Source: Fonsecaea monophora
Lineage: Eukaryota > Ascomycota > Eurotiomycetes > Chaetothyriales > Herpotrichiellaceae
DNA: 64,000 nt
Assembly: GCF_001642475.1 (NCBI RefSeq)
Contig: NW_019173955.1
Coordinates: forward strand, 186,001 to 250,000
Direction: 5' to 3'
Part shown: positions 10,752 to 21,744 of the stretch, piece by piece
Numbering within the stretch: the stretch's first letter is position 1
Layout of the letters: every line of letters begins with the position of its first letter
The notes under the pieces: model-generated
What the model was told of the DNA's origin: nothing
The model's database searches: none
The model's input: the letters and a program-made list of their open reading frames with translations, nothing else
Position numbers and translations under genes: made by a program

Positions 10752-11929
10752 ATGTCGGACACCAAGAACGACAACGACTCGTCCGACCTGAACCTGTACT
10801 TCTACTCCCCCTCGACCGCGGCGGCCGTCATCTTCTCGGTGCTGTACTTCCTCCTGACCCTGTGGCACGGGTACATCAACTTCGTGGCGACGCGCCACGC
10901 CACGTACAAGCACAAGTACACGATCCCGCTGTTCGTGGCGTGCGTCATCTCGACGGCGGGGTGGTCGATCCGGAACGCGTCGATCCACGACCTCGACTCA
11001 ATCCCGCTGTACGCCGTGAGCGCGTCGTACATTGTCATCTCGCCCATCTTCGTCTGCGCCACGCTGTACCTGCTGCTCACGCGCCTGATCCGGACGAGCC
11101 TGCCCGCCGAAGACGGCCAGCACCAGCAGGTCTTCTTCCGCATCCGGCCCGGCTGGCTCGGCCGCCTCTTCACCACCTCGGACATCGTCAGCTTCCTCAC
11201 GCAGTGCTCCGGCTCCGGCATCGCCAGCTCCGGCAACTGGGAAGGCGACCTCAAGACCGTGGGCACCAACGTGCTGCTCGTCGGCCTGAGCCTGCAGCTC
11301 GCCACGTTCACCGTCTTCCTCGTCGTCCTGGGCAGGTTTGTCCGGCGAGTGAGTCTCAGAGGAGCCAAGGACAGCGGAGGAGCAGCAGCAGCAGCATGGG
11401 ATCCGCGTGTGAGAAAGGTCGTGTGGGCGGTGTGGATCGCGGGATTCTGGATCCAGGTGAGCAGAAGTATTCCCCAATTTCATTCTCATTATCTTCTCTT
11501 CTTCTTGGTTCTTCTTACTCCCTTCTTTCCCCCTTTGCCAAATTCATCCCTCACTCACCTGTCGCTGTCACCCCGATCCTCTTTCGTCTCTGTTCTAGGC
11601 TGCTAACCACCCCAATCCCACAGATCCGCTCCATCTATCGAGTCGTCGAGTTCGGCATGGGCATCGACGGATACCCCTTCACCCACGAGTGGTGCCTGTA
11701 CGTCCTCGAGGCGCTGCCCATGTTCATCGCCCTGACGGCCCTGGCGCTCTACCATCCTGTCAAGTACATGCCGCAGCAGAAGCCGCAGACGACAACGACG
11801 ACGACGGAATATGCCCTGCATGAAAACACACATGGGAGGAGGGGCCACGCGAGACGATCGAAAGGAACTCACCGCATCGGGTTGGACAAGACGAAGCCCG
11901 GATTCGCAAACACAAACAGCGCAGTGTAG
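10752..11929 (+). CDS. RTA1-like seven-transmembrane protein
   Basis: Two exons, 10752-11456 and 11624-11929, joined in phase 0 to give 336 residues. The intron has donor GTGAGC, branch site TGCTAAC at 11601 and acceptor CAG at 11623. The protein shows about seven hydrophobic helices. Its last loop and helix carry the RTA1 signature: IRSIYRVVEFGMGIDG, then HEWCLYVLEALPMF. RTA1-family proteins sit in the plasma membrane or vacuole and are linked to lipid translocation and resistance to 7-aminocholesterol and other amphipathic compounds in yeast. The C-terminal 45 residues are polar with a Thr run. Exon 1 uses almost only G/C in third codon positions, which produces long meaningless frames on both strands. 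The first in-frame ATG is used; the frame is open upstream only from TTG. Confidence 0.88.
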
Positions 11930-12691
11930 TGAGAGGAAAGTCCGGGGCAGGTCGGATGCTCCGCAAAGAGAATGGGGAGTGTGCAAGAGATAGACAGGAT
12001 CATCGGGCACGGCAGTGGGGGATAATACGACGGACTCTCAGTCGCAATCGATCTTGTGCCTGCTTGTCGATTTGCTCGAGCTGGAAACTGGGAAAAAGAT
12101 CGGTATTATCCACAAATCGGGAATTGGGAACATTGAGCAATAATCAAACACATAGACGGAATGGCATCGATTCTACAAAGAGGTGTGGACCTAGGAATTC
12201 AAGAGTACGGACACACACAAAACATTGGAACGACTTGACACTTGACCACAGTCTCGGGTTCGAGACGCTTGACACACGGGGAAGTTACACATTTATGGAT
12301 AAAGCTAGTCTGGGAGAAGAGGATATCAATTTCTCGCCTCGGAAAGAATACCTTCAATCACTTATACGTGGAATGTTCGGGTCTGAATCGACTCCGATGT
12401 GACGGTGCTGGATTTCGCACTTGGACCAAATCCTCCTCTTGCAGCATACAATACTTGAGTAGGAGAGATTACTTTGGAGAGGGTATTTCCCATCCTTCCT
12501 AAGAAGGCTTCCTCCTGGATGGTCCGGAAACAAACGGTAAGTAAACTGCTTCGTGCCTGGACAATCATCTGTCCGAAGGAATACTGACCTGTACGTTTGT
12601 TATAGCGGCATTGTCATTCTGACTTTCTCCCGCTTTTCAGACCTGCTCATCTCCATAATGACTGCTATCATCCTATTCCTGCCGAACCACG
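11930..12691. other. Convergent 3' spacer, no gene seen
   Basis: This 762-bp stretch lies between the tail of the RTA1-like gene and the tail of the minus-strand Zn2Cys6 gene. It contains only short frames and probably both 3' untranslated regions. Confidence 0.5.
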
Positions 12692-14059
12692 TCAGGTGGG
12701 TGTCAGAATCGTCGACTGTGGGGTGATATCTCGCGTGGCCAGATGAAGCTGCAGGACAGGCGGCAATTGGAGCACTTCACCATTGATCTCTGCAACAACA
12801 GTGGCAATGACATTCCTTGGCCAATCAAGGTGCGCTTCCCACTCAGAGTCTCCAAGTTTCTGGAAAATCCCTTGAGCCCACTCGACGGTGCCCTGCAGCA
12901 CGCGTACGCGACTTACATCCGCGCGATGTGGCCATTCTTGTGTGGCGAGAGGAACCATCAACAACTGGACGCCCACGAAATAGGCAAGAAGAAGTTGAGC
13001 GACAAGATTGTTTGGGTCCAGGAAGGTCTTGAAAGAGTCGTGGCATAATTCATACCATACACCGTACACGCCGATGAACTGCATGTAACCTGATGCCGGC
13101 GATGCTTGGAGCGAGGTGATTACATCGACGAGCGCCTCGTGAAAATCTATCTCAGTGCCACCAGTCAAAAAGGGTCGAACTCCCTCAAGGGCTGTGTAGG
13201 CATCTTGTAGCAAGAGGGGGTCAACGGCTGGCAAGTTCTGCAGTCGTGGCGCCATGTATTTGAAGTGCCAGTCTGGTTGCAGGTTAAATGCTGTAGGCGA
13301 GTGCTCTTGCTTGATTTTCTCGGTTGTAAGGGCGCATCCTCGGACCATGGTGATGAAATCGGAAAGACCATCACTCATGTAAGAAGCTTGAAAGGTAAGG
13401 GCGTAACAAGAGGCGAGCATAGCGTCTGCTTCTCCGTAAGAACGCGCCGTCTGGCTCAGTGCGTGATTGAGGCCAGCAATAGCCTGACCGCGATGAATTA
13501 GAGATTCTCGTCGATAGTCAACGCCCGTGAGGCGACTGAGGTGGGAGGCCCCAAGCGAAAGCAACGCATGCATCAGGTATTCATGCTGTTCAGCAAATTG
13601 GGGAATGTCGTTGACCCAGACATGGTCGTTGTCAACTGGCAGGTGTGGATACGCGATGGTGAGAAAGTGATGGAAGAATCGCATGTCCAGGATCGAAAAG
13701 GTGGCAGCTGGAAAAGATGGGGAAGTTGTGGGATTCCGCCTTATCAGCGGCAAATTGCTAGACTTGCGTACTGCCGGCTCTGTTGGATAGACGCAACTGA
13801 GTCCTTTCATCAAACAACTCCCGCACGCGGGTTTTGTTTCAGAACATTTGATCTTCCTTTGCTTACAACTAAAGCAGCCTCCGCGGGACTTCTTGTGCGA
13901 TCGTCGCGTCAGATTGGGAGCCAGTGTACGAGTCTTTTGGTGGGTGTTGCGTCGCGAACCATTACTTGCCGGAGTGGTTGCTTCTGGAGAGAGATCCCAT
14001 GAGGCTATCGACGTGATATCTGTGGAAGCATCGGTCGAGATACTGCTATCCAAAGTCAT
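12692..14059 (-). CDS. Zn(II)2Cys6 transcription factor, Upc2-like architecture
   Basis: A 455-residue single-exon protein. A complete binuclear zinc cluster sits at residues 62-89 with cysteines 62, 65, 72, 79, 82 and 89 (spacing CX2CX6CX6CX2CX6C). It is preceded by a basic RRSHKKSRGG segment, as in Upc2-type and related regulators. The rest, from about residue 115, is a helical fungal transcription-factor domain (Fungal_trans_2-like) with ALLSLGASHLSRLTG. The protein should bind DNA in the nucleus. It lies close to the esterase at 15.6 kb and the MFS genes at 17.4-21.7 kb, which makes local regulation conceivable but not shown. Upc2-like form does not by itself imply sterol control. The start is the first ATG and gives a normal-length N-terminus. 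Confidence 0.88.
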   Translation of the reverse strand: MTLDSSISTDASTDITSIASWDLSPEATTPASNGSRRNTHQKTRTLAPNLTRRSHKKSRGGCFSCKQRKIKCSETKPACGSCLMKGLSCVYPTEPAVRKSSNLPLIRRNPTTSPSFPAATFSILDMRFFHHFLTIAYPHLPVDNDHVWVNDIPQFAEQHEYLMHALLSLGASHLSRLTGVDYRRESLIHRGQAIAGLNHALSQTARSYGEADAMLASCYALTFQASYMSDGLSDFITMVRGCALTTEKIKQEHSPTAFNLQPDWHFKYMAPRLQNLPAVDPLLLQDAYTALEGVRPFLTGGTEIDFHEALVDVITSLQASPASGYMQFIGVYGVWYELCHDSFKTFLDPNNLVAQLLLAYFVGVQLLMVPLATQEWPHRADVSRVRVLQGTVEWAQGIFQKLGDSEWEAHLDWPRNVIATVVAEINGEVLQLPPVLQLHLATRDITPQSTILTPT

Positions 14060-15600
14060 GATCGTGTATATGGTTAGCAGGTAGTTTCAGGACATTTTGG
14101 GGGTTGCTGGAGTGTTTTTGGGCATAGGGAGCGATGTTAAAAATTGGGTCATATTGAGAAGTCGGTAACGAGTGTAAGAATGGAGCCCCGAGACAGCTTC
14201 GGGTATAGTCGGCCAAGCAACGAGGCAGACACGGGCCTTCTCAAAGTACTAACTAGGGGCATGCTTTGTTTTGGTGTGAAGTGACTGCAGTCAACATGAA
14301 CAAATCGTCGAATAGTTGATTCCATGGCCCTGGTACTCGACAGGGGATCAGCATGCAACGAAACGTTTCAGCCTGGAGCCAGATAAGTCCAAGCCCTAGA
14401 AACACGAGAATGTGACGCAAAAGCGTTTGGTCAATCCAATGGGAAAATTCCCAGAAGTTCGCAGCGTTCTAGAGTACGCCCTTCCCGACTGTAACACATG
14501 TCGATTGGGGGCTGTGACTGTGCCAGAGGGTAGTGGAGGGTAGAGTACCCGCAATAATAATTGTATGAGGGAAAAAGGAAAAGTAGGGGGATTGCGCTTG
14601 GGTGTCGCTGGCCCTGGTATTGGGGTAGGACCAGGGTGAAAGCGTTATCCATTTTGGCGATAGGAGGTGAACCCGGGGTATCGGGAGCCAAAAATAGCGA
14701 ACGTCTTGTTTGTTCTGTCGTATTGACAGCCCTACCAGAAAGAGGTTAATGCCATCGACAATCATTTATCATCTGGGACGAAGCCAGGCAGAAGCGGAAG
14801 GCATAGGAGAAGGATCCACCCGTGGCACGAGTATTTCCAGGGAGGCAGCTGGTGGATGAGTCTTCCGACAAGATGATCGGCGCACGACATCGCGAGTCTT
14901 TTTGTGTAGGGAGGGGTCATCAGCAGAGTCACGAGGTAACAACCAAGTGAGTAATTGAGAGATTTCGGTACAATATCTCGCCGTTTCTTCCCGGGAATCT
15001 TTCTTGGGATACCACCGTCAAGACGTCAAGACCGATGGGTTTCTTGGTAAACCGCTCATGTTTGACCACGATGGAATGTGGGAGGGAAAGGACGAGACAG
15101 AGGCACAGGACTAGCCGAGGTCAGGGACCTGGATGTAGTTAGTTGACGTTGCACAGTCAGCGATCACCCAGAGAACGGTGGGTCGAAACTTTTGTTCTTT
15201 CTGCGCTGATTCCATGTGCGATGGTGAAGGAGGAGTGTTCTGCTGAGAAGATGAAGGTGAAGAAGGTGAAGACAATATAAATGTAGACAGGATGAAGAAA
15301 AGAGAAGGTCCGAGTGCAGAGGAAGCTGTTGCCTTGCAGTCTATGACGTCGCTAATGGTTCAGTGCCTGCGCCAGCTAAAAAGTGGCCGCTTGATGCCTT
15401 TCGCTTGTCACTAAAAAACTGCGCTTCAGGTCATGGCAGCACCAGCCCAGCGGTGCCTGTTCTCGCATCTGTCGCAGTCCACTCCTTGCCACTAACGTTC
15501 GTTTTCTCTCGAGTTTCGTCGGTCTAGAGTGTGCTTTTCCGCCCCTTCGAGTCATAGCATTGCGGTAGAGCTCATTGGATGATCCTTGTACCACGCTGCG
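14060..15600. promoter_or_regulatory. Divergent promoter region, regulator (-) and esterase (+)
   Basis: A 1.5-kb shared upstream region without a supportable gene. A run of GAAGATGAAGGTGAAGAAGG-type purine repeats lies near 15245-15270. An AATATAAA element near 15274 is about 325 bp before the esterase ATG. No operator can be assigned by eye. Confidence 0.4.
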
Positions 15601-17073
15601 ATGGACATTTCGACGCGAGCCCTTGTCAGGCTCCTCCTGCCCCGTCTGCCTTTGCTGCTCAAGACGATCGTCCTCAATGCACTCAATTTGTCGCCTAATT
15701 CAGCAAAGCAAGATCTGACAACAGAGGTGGTTGTGGTAATACTGCGGTCCATCACGAGGGTCAGGAAGCCTATGAGATATCTACAACACATCTCCACGAA
15801 GGATCCTGGAATCAAAGGACCCATATGCATCGCCAAAGTGACCATCCCACCCCCGCTTGACGAGTTCGGCCCTAGAGAAGCTGTTGTGAAAGCCATCAAA
15901 GAGCTTGGAAATGGCAGCGAAACATACACTTTGCCCGACATTGTGGGCGTGGAAGCCGAATGGACTGGCTACAAGAAAGGCGCATCTGCCCATGAACCTA
16001 GACCAGATGTATCTGAAGACGACCATTATAGAATTCTGATGGCCACCGTTTCGACCCACACCACGATTTTATATTTCCATGGCGGAGCCTATTTTCTGAT
16101 GGATCCGGCATCGCATAGAGAGCCTGTGTCACGCCTTGCACGGTTGACAGGAGGTCGCGGCTATTCTGTGAGATACCGTCTAGCCCCTCAAAACCCTTTC
16201 CCTGCCCAATTGCTCGACGGATTGGTGGCGTATTTATCGCTTCTGGCACCTCCCAAAGGTCTGCCGCATGACCCTGTACCTGCAAAACATATCGTGTTTG
16301 CTGGAGACTCTGCTGGAGGCAACCTCGCTGTGGTCTTGTTGCAGCTCCTCCTGACACTGCAGAGGACGGGCGTGAGCAGCATCAGATTTCATGGAGTCGA
16401 TGTCCCCGTTGAACTGCCCGCGGGCCTTTGCCTCAACAGTGCGTGGGCCGATATATCTCATTCAATGCCTTCCATAAACAAAAATGCTCATCTGGACTAT
16501 CTGGATCCACCGAATGCGGAAGGAGTGTCAAAGGCTGACCCTCTTCCGGACGATTTGTGGCCGGCGAGCCCTCCTCGAGCAAACATCCTATGCGACGCGT
16601 CGATCATGGTCCATCCTCTCGTGTCACCTCTCGCTGCTGGTTCAGACCTCTGGAAAGGTATGCCACCAGCATGGTTGTGCTTGGGAAACGAAGGCCTAGA
16701 GGACGAGATCACTATTCTAGCACGCAGAATGCACCAGGCCGGTGGAGTGGTGGATTTCGTGGGCTACGAGGGGATGCCTCACTGCTTTGCCATGTTGTTC
16801 CCCAAGACCCCGAAAGCCAGGGATTGTTTCGAGCGCGCGGCAAACTTTTGCACCGCCGTCGTCGACGGCAGTGGGCCAAAGACGAGCAGATTCGTCTGGG
16901 TCAAGGCGTTTTCGAAACCGTCAAACATTCAGGAGCTAGGCCCGGATCAGCTGAGCAAAATCAGCGACGAAGAGGTGACGGACGCCATGAAGACCATGCA
17001 GAACCACGCAAGGAAGAGGGAGGAAGAGGCCTTGCGGAAGTGGCGCGAACAGCAGACCAGGGCCAAACTATGA
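15601..17073 (+). CDS. Alpha/beta hydrolase, hormone-sensitive-lipase (HSL) family esterase
   Basis: A single exon of 490 residues. The oxyanion-hole motif HGGAYF is at residues 160-165. The nucleophile elbow GDSAGG has Ser237. Asp368 in GLEDE and His394 in MPHCF complete a plausible catalytic triad. This is the HSL/family IV arrangement of esterases and lipases that hydrolyse ester bonds of small or medium substrates. The N-terminal 60 residues are hydrophobic and basic but not a clean signal peptide, so membrane association is possible. The C-terminal tail is rich in Lys, Glu and Arg and probably helical. The first ATG (15601) is used; the frame is open slightly upstream from TTG. It is a neighbour of a zinc-cluster regulator and two MFS exporters. 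The substrate is unknown. Confidence 0.85.
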   Translation: MDISTRALVRLLLPRLPLLLKTIVLNALNLSPNSAKQDLTTEVVVVILRSITRVRKPMRYLQHISTKDPGIKGPICIAKVTIPPPLDEFGPREAVVKAIKELGNGSETYTLPDIVGVEAEWTGYKKGASAHEPRPDVSEDDHYRILMATVSTHTTILYFHGGAYFLMDPASHREPVSRLARLTGGRGYSVRYRLAPQNPFPAQLLDGLVAYLSLLAPPKGLPHDPVPAKHIVFAGDSAGGNLAVVLLQLLLTLQRTGVSSIRFHGVDVPVELPAGLCLNSAWADISHSMPSINKNAHLDYLDPPNAEGVSKADPLPDDLWPASPPRANILCDASIMVHPLVSPLAAGSDLWKGMPPAWLCLGNEGLEDEITILARRMHQAGGVVDFVGYEGMPHCFAMLFPKTPKARDCFERAANFCTAVVDGSGPKTSRFVWVKAFSKPSNIQELGPDQLSKISDEEVTDAMKTMQNHARKREEEALRKWREQQTRAKL

Positions 17074-17381
17074 AGACGTTGATGGGTTTATATCCCTTTT
17101 TTCCCCAGAGGCAGGGCCGTCCACGACTCTGCTTTGCTTGATGAATACACGCGAATTCTTGAACGAGTCTCGAACTCGCTAAACCACGGACGCACTACTA
17201 GCCTATCTTTCTCGGGCGTTGCATGGAGCTTTAGCTCTTGCTTCTCCATGACGCTTTATATATGGTTGTCCTTGGGGTATAAAGGGTCAACCAATAATGT
17301 CTATGATAGCCTCTTCCCGTCTCCTGCCTCCCTGTCTATCGGCATGTTTGTCTATGGTCATTTATTTGTACATTCTAGCAC
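17074..17381. other. Convergent 3' spacer
   Basis: A 308-bp gap between the esterase tail and the MFS tail. Nothing beyond probable untranslated sequence is visible. Confidence 0.5.
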
Positions 17382-19051
17382 TCACACAGCCCGCGCGCGA
17401 GTACGCGGGTGGCGCGGGTGCTCGAAGCGGAGGAGACACATGACGGCGCAAGCCAGGGCAGCGGTCACTGCGACGACGTCGTAGGGCAGGCCGAGCCAAG
17501 GGCCAGCACCGCGCTCGAGACCGGCGTTGAACAGGGCGGCCGTGACCGGGTAGGCGAGCATGACGCTGAGGGTCTCTGCGATGGCGAGCACGGAGAAGAC
17601 GCGGCCCTGGTCGTGGGCGTCGATGAGCGCGGCGGCCAGGGCGCGCAGCGTCGCGGGGAAGCCCGTCGACAGTGTCTGGAGCAGGAGGCCCGCGACCATG
17701 ATGATCGGGTGCGGCGCGAGACCGATGACGGCAAACGCCACGGCCAGCACCAGCAGCGATGCCCGCGACAGGACCACGTTCTTCTGCACGGCGCTGAGCG
17801 CATACCGCGCGTCGATCCTCGCCGAGAGGCGCGGCAGCGCCGTGAACAGCACCAGGCCCGCCGCCACAGCCTGCAGGGAGTAGACGAGCGTGGCGTCCGC
17901 GAGCGTCCAGCCGTACCGGTCCGACACATACCGCTGGAGGAGGTCGCTCAGGGCGTCACAGATCAGGCGGAACGGGTGGGCCAGGGCGACGAAGACGAGG
18001 CGCCAGTCGCTCCAGACCTTAGCCAAGCGGGACAAGTGCACTTTTGAGCGTCGCCAGCTGCTATCACATTTGGGATCTATCGACCTCGTAGCGGGCTCGT
18101 CACCATGTATCCTGGATCGTCCGTCCCGTGCAGCAGCAATTTGCCAGTGGAGGGTTTCTGGGACGGTAGTGACGACGATAACGGTGATTACTAGCAGCGC
18201 GAGCCCGAGGTAGATGGCGAGCCACGGATCACGCCGCATAAGAGTCGCTGCGAGGACGGGTCCGATGACCTTGCTGAAGTAGCTGAATGCGGTTGAACGG
18301 AAGAATGTCTCGACTCTGCCCCAAACACGGTTTAGCTACAAAACGTCCACTCAGGATCAACACAGCCCTCAAAGCTCGACAACTTACACTCGGTCACTCG
18401 AACTGACGTCGGTCAGGATACACTGTGGACCCATCAGTTGTGTGCCTATGCAATCCATTTTGCGCGAGGAGAGCTTACCACAAAAAGAAACTCTGTCACC
18501 ATGACTCCACCACTCACAAGATTGAGGCCTGCGCCCAGCCAGATGGCGCGAAGAGGTATTTGGCCGTTGAACCAGGTGACAAAAGTAGTCCACACCTGTG
18601 TCAGGCACAGGACGGTAACGTTGAGGATCAGCAGGCGTCGTCGACCGATGGTGTCGGTGAGGATTCCCATTGGGATGCTCAGGAGGAGACCTGGGGCCGC
18701 GGCGAAGAATTCGTACCACCCCTTGAGTGTAGATATCTGTGTCTGGACGGGCCCTATCTTGCAGTATGACTCTGGGATCCTGCCAGATGGCGGGAACGCA
18801 TTGCTGGGATGCTGGCGGTACCATTGCGAGCAGTAGATGTTCTCGTAGATCTCGGTCTGAGCAGGAGCCAGGATCTGGAATGCGAGATTGGCGCAGAACA
18901 CGACGGCGTAGACTTTTGCGAGGAGTCTGGATTGATTCCTTGAGTTCCCATCATCGCCGCTACTGTCGAGCGAACTGCCCAGCAATGGCGCGGATTCAAT
19001 GTGGTCTTCCTCACGGCTGTTCCCGCATTGAACTTGGCCGCCAGTCGACAT
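17382..19051 (-). CDS. MFS transporter with a 35-nt internal exon
   Basis: Three exons read on the minus strand: 19051-18479, 18422-18388 and 18315-17382, giving 513 residues. The introns are 56 and 72 nt, with donors GTAAGC and GTAAGT and acceptors CAG. The frame holds across both joints and restores the conserved loop TDVSSSDRVVETFFRS. Helix 2-3 carries the MFS signature GILTDTIGRRR, preceded by PGLLLSIPMG. Two six-helix halves with an Arg/Ser-rich cytosolic loop are visible. The family exports or imports small molecules with protons at the plasma membrane. An earlier in-frame ATG at 19231 would add 60 Ser-rich residues; I prefer 19051 because that extension looks like leader. Exon 3 has very high G/C in third codon positions, unlike the first exon. 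The substrate is unknown. Confidence 0.8.
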
Positions 19052-19914
19052 GATGCTCAAGAGGACGACACGACCACAAGCAATCGTACCAATGGAGGAT
19101 GCCTCGCTGCAAGAAGCGGGCCCAGGTGTCGAGGAAGAAATTGAAGATGCCTGATGAGGATCATTGAAGGAGGGGGCAAGCGGTGTATATTTCTCAGTTT
19201 GAAGAAACGCTGCAGCCTGGCATGCATGCACGGCTCAAAGATGAGGTTCCATCAACCAACCCATAGGCTGGCTGGTATATGGACGAGTCGGAGAGTTCTG
19301 ACGACATCTAGAACCACTACCCAACTCACATCCGCCATTGTATGATTGGAGCATTTTGTTTGACGGAGAAGAAGGCAGAAGGGAGAAGGGGAAGGGAGAT
19401 AAAAGAGGATTCGACCTCAATGGGCAGGTAAGAAACACCCACCTGAGGTCGCTAAGCAGTGGACCATCGACTCGTCCATTTAACAGGGAGATAAGTGGAT
19501 ATGTAGACCCTCTCCGAGTTGTCTCAATTCAAGTACAGCATTCATCGATTGGGCCGGGATGGTTGGGGGTGATGTCGACAAAAGTACGGAGGATTGATAG
19601 CTGGGGCTCGGATAAACATCCATGTGGTATACATAATTATGTCAGAACGAGGGGCTACGAAAGCATCATGGTCTGATGGGGCACCAGTCAAGTCAAGCTT
19701 TTTGGTGTCCAGCGGAATAACGGACAAGGAATATAACATCTGCTCTCACCGTGTCTGCTTAAATGGACATTAATTACCATGTACTACTGAGTACAGCCTC
19801 AGTAGCCTCTGATTGGCAAACTGAGGCTCGTACGGTTCATTCTCGGATCAGCTCATCCTTGGATGTAAACATATACTGCATGACTGATATCTCAAATGTA
19901 AAAAGTCGCCAGAT
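19052..19914. promoter_or_regulatory. Upstream region of first MFS gene and 3' end of second
   Basis: An 863-bp spacer between two minus-strand genes. It holds the promoter and leader of the MFS gene ending at 17382, including the possible 60-codon N-terminal extension from 19231, and the tail of the second MFS gene. No other gene is visible. Confidence 0.4.
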
Positions 19915-21744
19915 CTAGAACCGACTCCATTTGCTCTTCGCTCTAATTCGCTTGCCAAACACAAAAAACACAAACGGGACGGGTATCAGGGCAATGGCAA
20001 AGAACCCAAATATGCTCGTGCCCCATGGAACTCCGACATTATGGTATAAAGGAGTCACGACGAGCGGAAACCTGCCATCACGTCAGTACCGAGTTCACCT
20101 TCTCACATCATGGCAATGGGAAATACGTACGCTGCAGCAAAGCATGATCGCAGAAAGGTGTTGGCCGCCACGGCACTGGCAGCATATCTCTGGAATGTGT
20201 CGACGAGGTAGTTCAGCGCCGCTTGGAAGATCGTGAAGAACCCGAGACCGGTCATGTACAGCCCGATCACCGGGGCAATCCACGGGAACTTGGGGTCGGA
20301 TGTCCACCCGGTGATGAAGAGCCCAGACGAGAACAGAAAAGAACCAAACATCATGGGGGGTAGACGCAACTCGGGCGCCACTTTGCCTCCGGATTTGCGG
20401 TTATATACCAGCTGGTTGAAGATATTGATGACCGCCCCGGTGATGGCTCCCACGAGAATCGCCAAGAACGGGAGTTCCGAGGGGAGTAGTTTCCAGCGAC
20501 GGTGCTCGCCAAAGATGATCGGGATGGCGCCTGTTCCGTTGGTCAGTCTTCACTCGAGGAACCAAAGAGACAAGGTGCTTACCAAGTTGCATGTACAAAA
20601 TCCCATAGCAAAAGCTTGCATAGAGAGCCACGAGGGCGCAAATGGGGGTCATCAACAACTGGAACGGCCGGATCAAGAACTACAGCTGGTCAGCGCACTG
20701 CGAGTGGTCATGGCCCAAAAAGCAATTGCTCACCTTGTTCGCCAGCTCCACCACAGACACATCCCACTCCTCAAACTTGGCGTGAAGAGCCCAATTCCCA
20801 CTTTGGTGTCGCAGCCTCCGTGCCTTGTAGACCAGAAGTCGAGGAGGATACGACTCGTCCAGGAAGATGACATCGAACACCAAGATAGCCAGCTGGATGA
20901 TTCCTGTAATATACTCGGTCCATCGCCACCCGAGGCTGGGCTGGACTACAAGAGCGGCGCCCACGATGGGCCCAAAAACCGGGCCAATTACCACGGCCAT
21001 CGCGTACGATGCAATGGCAATACCTCTCTGGGACGCCGGGAACAAATCACTTAGTACGCCTCCAGTGTTAGTGACAGGCGCAGAAGAAAAGAAGCCCGCA
21101 AAGAATCTCGTGATCATGATGGTCTGAATGTCTTTGGCCGCGGCAGTGCCAAATGAAAAACAGGCAGAAACGAACATGGGCGGAAGGACAGCATTCTTGC
21201 GGCCATAGACCTCCGAGAGTGGTGCCCAAAGCAGAGGCCCAATACCGAATCCAAGCAAGAAAAGCGTTGTTCCCAGCGTCGAGACCTGGGTCCCAACATG
21301 AAAATCACGGGCGACCTGCTGTGTCCCTGAACTGTAGCTACTGCTCGCCCAAGTGGCGGTCATGGTGGTAAAGCCGTACAGGGCAGTCGTGATGACTTTC
21401 TTCTTCATAGTCCAGTTGACAGGCCTGTACGGGTCATCAGCGCCCTCAAAATCGACTAGTTCTTCAACCGTCGTCTTCTGATGCTCTAGCGGATGGGTGA
21501 AAGTGCCAATGGGCGGCCTTGACCTGATCCGCGACAAAATGGTCTCTCTTCGAGACATTGTTCTGTTGAGACTGACCGACCGACCTGTCGCGATGGACGC
21601 AGCCGCCCGGCCGCGGCCCTCCTGCGACTTTTCCTCGTCAGGGTCGAGATCGCCATAGTCAGAGTTTGTAGTTTGACGAGAGAGGTCTGAAGTCATAGTC
21701 TCGGTCGGCGACATGGCATGGTCGCGCGCGTGTGTATTAGCCAT
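19915..21744 (-). CDS. DHA1-type MFS drug/polyamine exporter
   Basis: Four exons on the minus strand: 21744-20734, 20679-20583, 20530-20131 and 20071-19915. They join in frame to 554 residues. Donors are GTGAGC, GTAAGC and GTACGT; acceptors are TAG, CAG and CAG. The N-terminal 110 residues are cytosolic and acidic/Ser-rich. Membrane helices follow with motif A (LSEVYGRK), motif B/C regions and the antiporter-type GPVFGPIVGAA. This is the layout of the 12-helix DHA1 drug:H+ antiporters (relatives of Tpo1, Flu1 and Caf5). The protein ends in a short basic tail, GKRIRAKSKWSRF. It should act in the plasma membrane. It is unrelated at sequence level to the MFS gene next to it, so this is not a tandem duplication. 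The substrate cannot be read from sequence. Confidence 0.87.

Noticed and set aside
10862..11929. 355-codon frame overlapping the RTA1-like gene
   Set aside because: It is Arg/His/Pro-rich nonsense caused by high third-position G/C. The true frame shows the RTA1 signature and proper splice sites.
17409..18047. 212-codon plus-strand frame across the MFS tail
   Set aside because: It is antisense to clear membrane helices and its composition is charged and repetitive, an effect of G/C bias.
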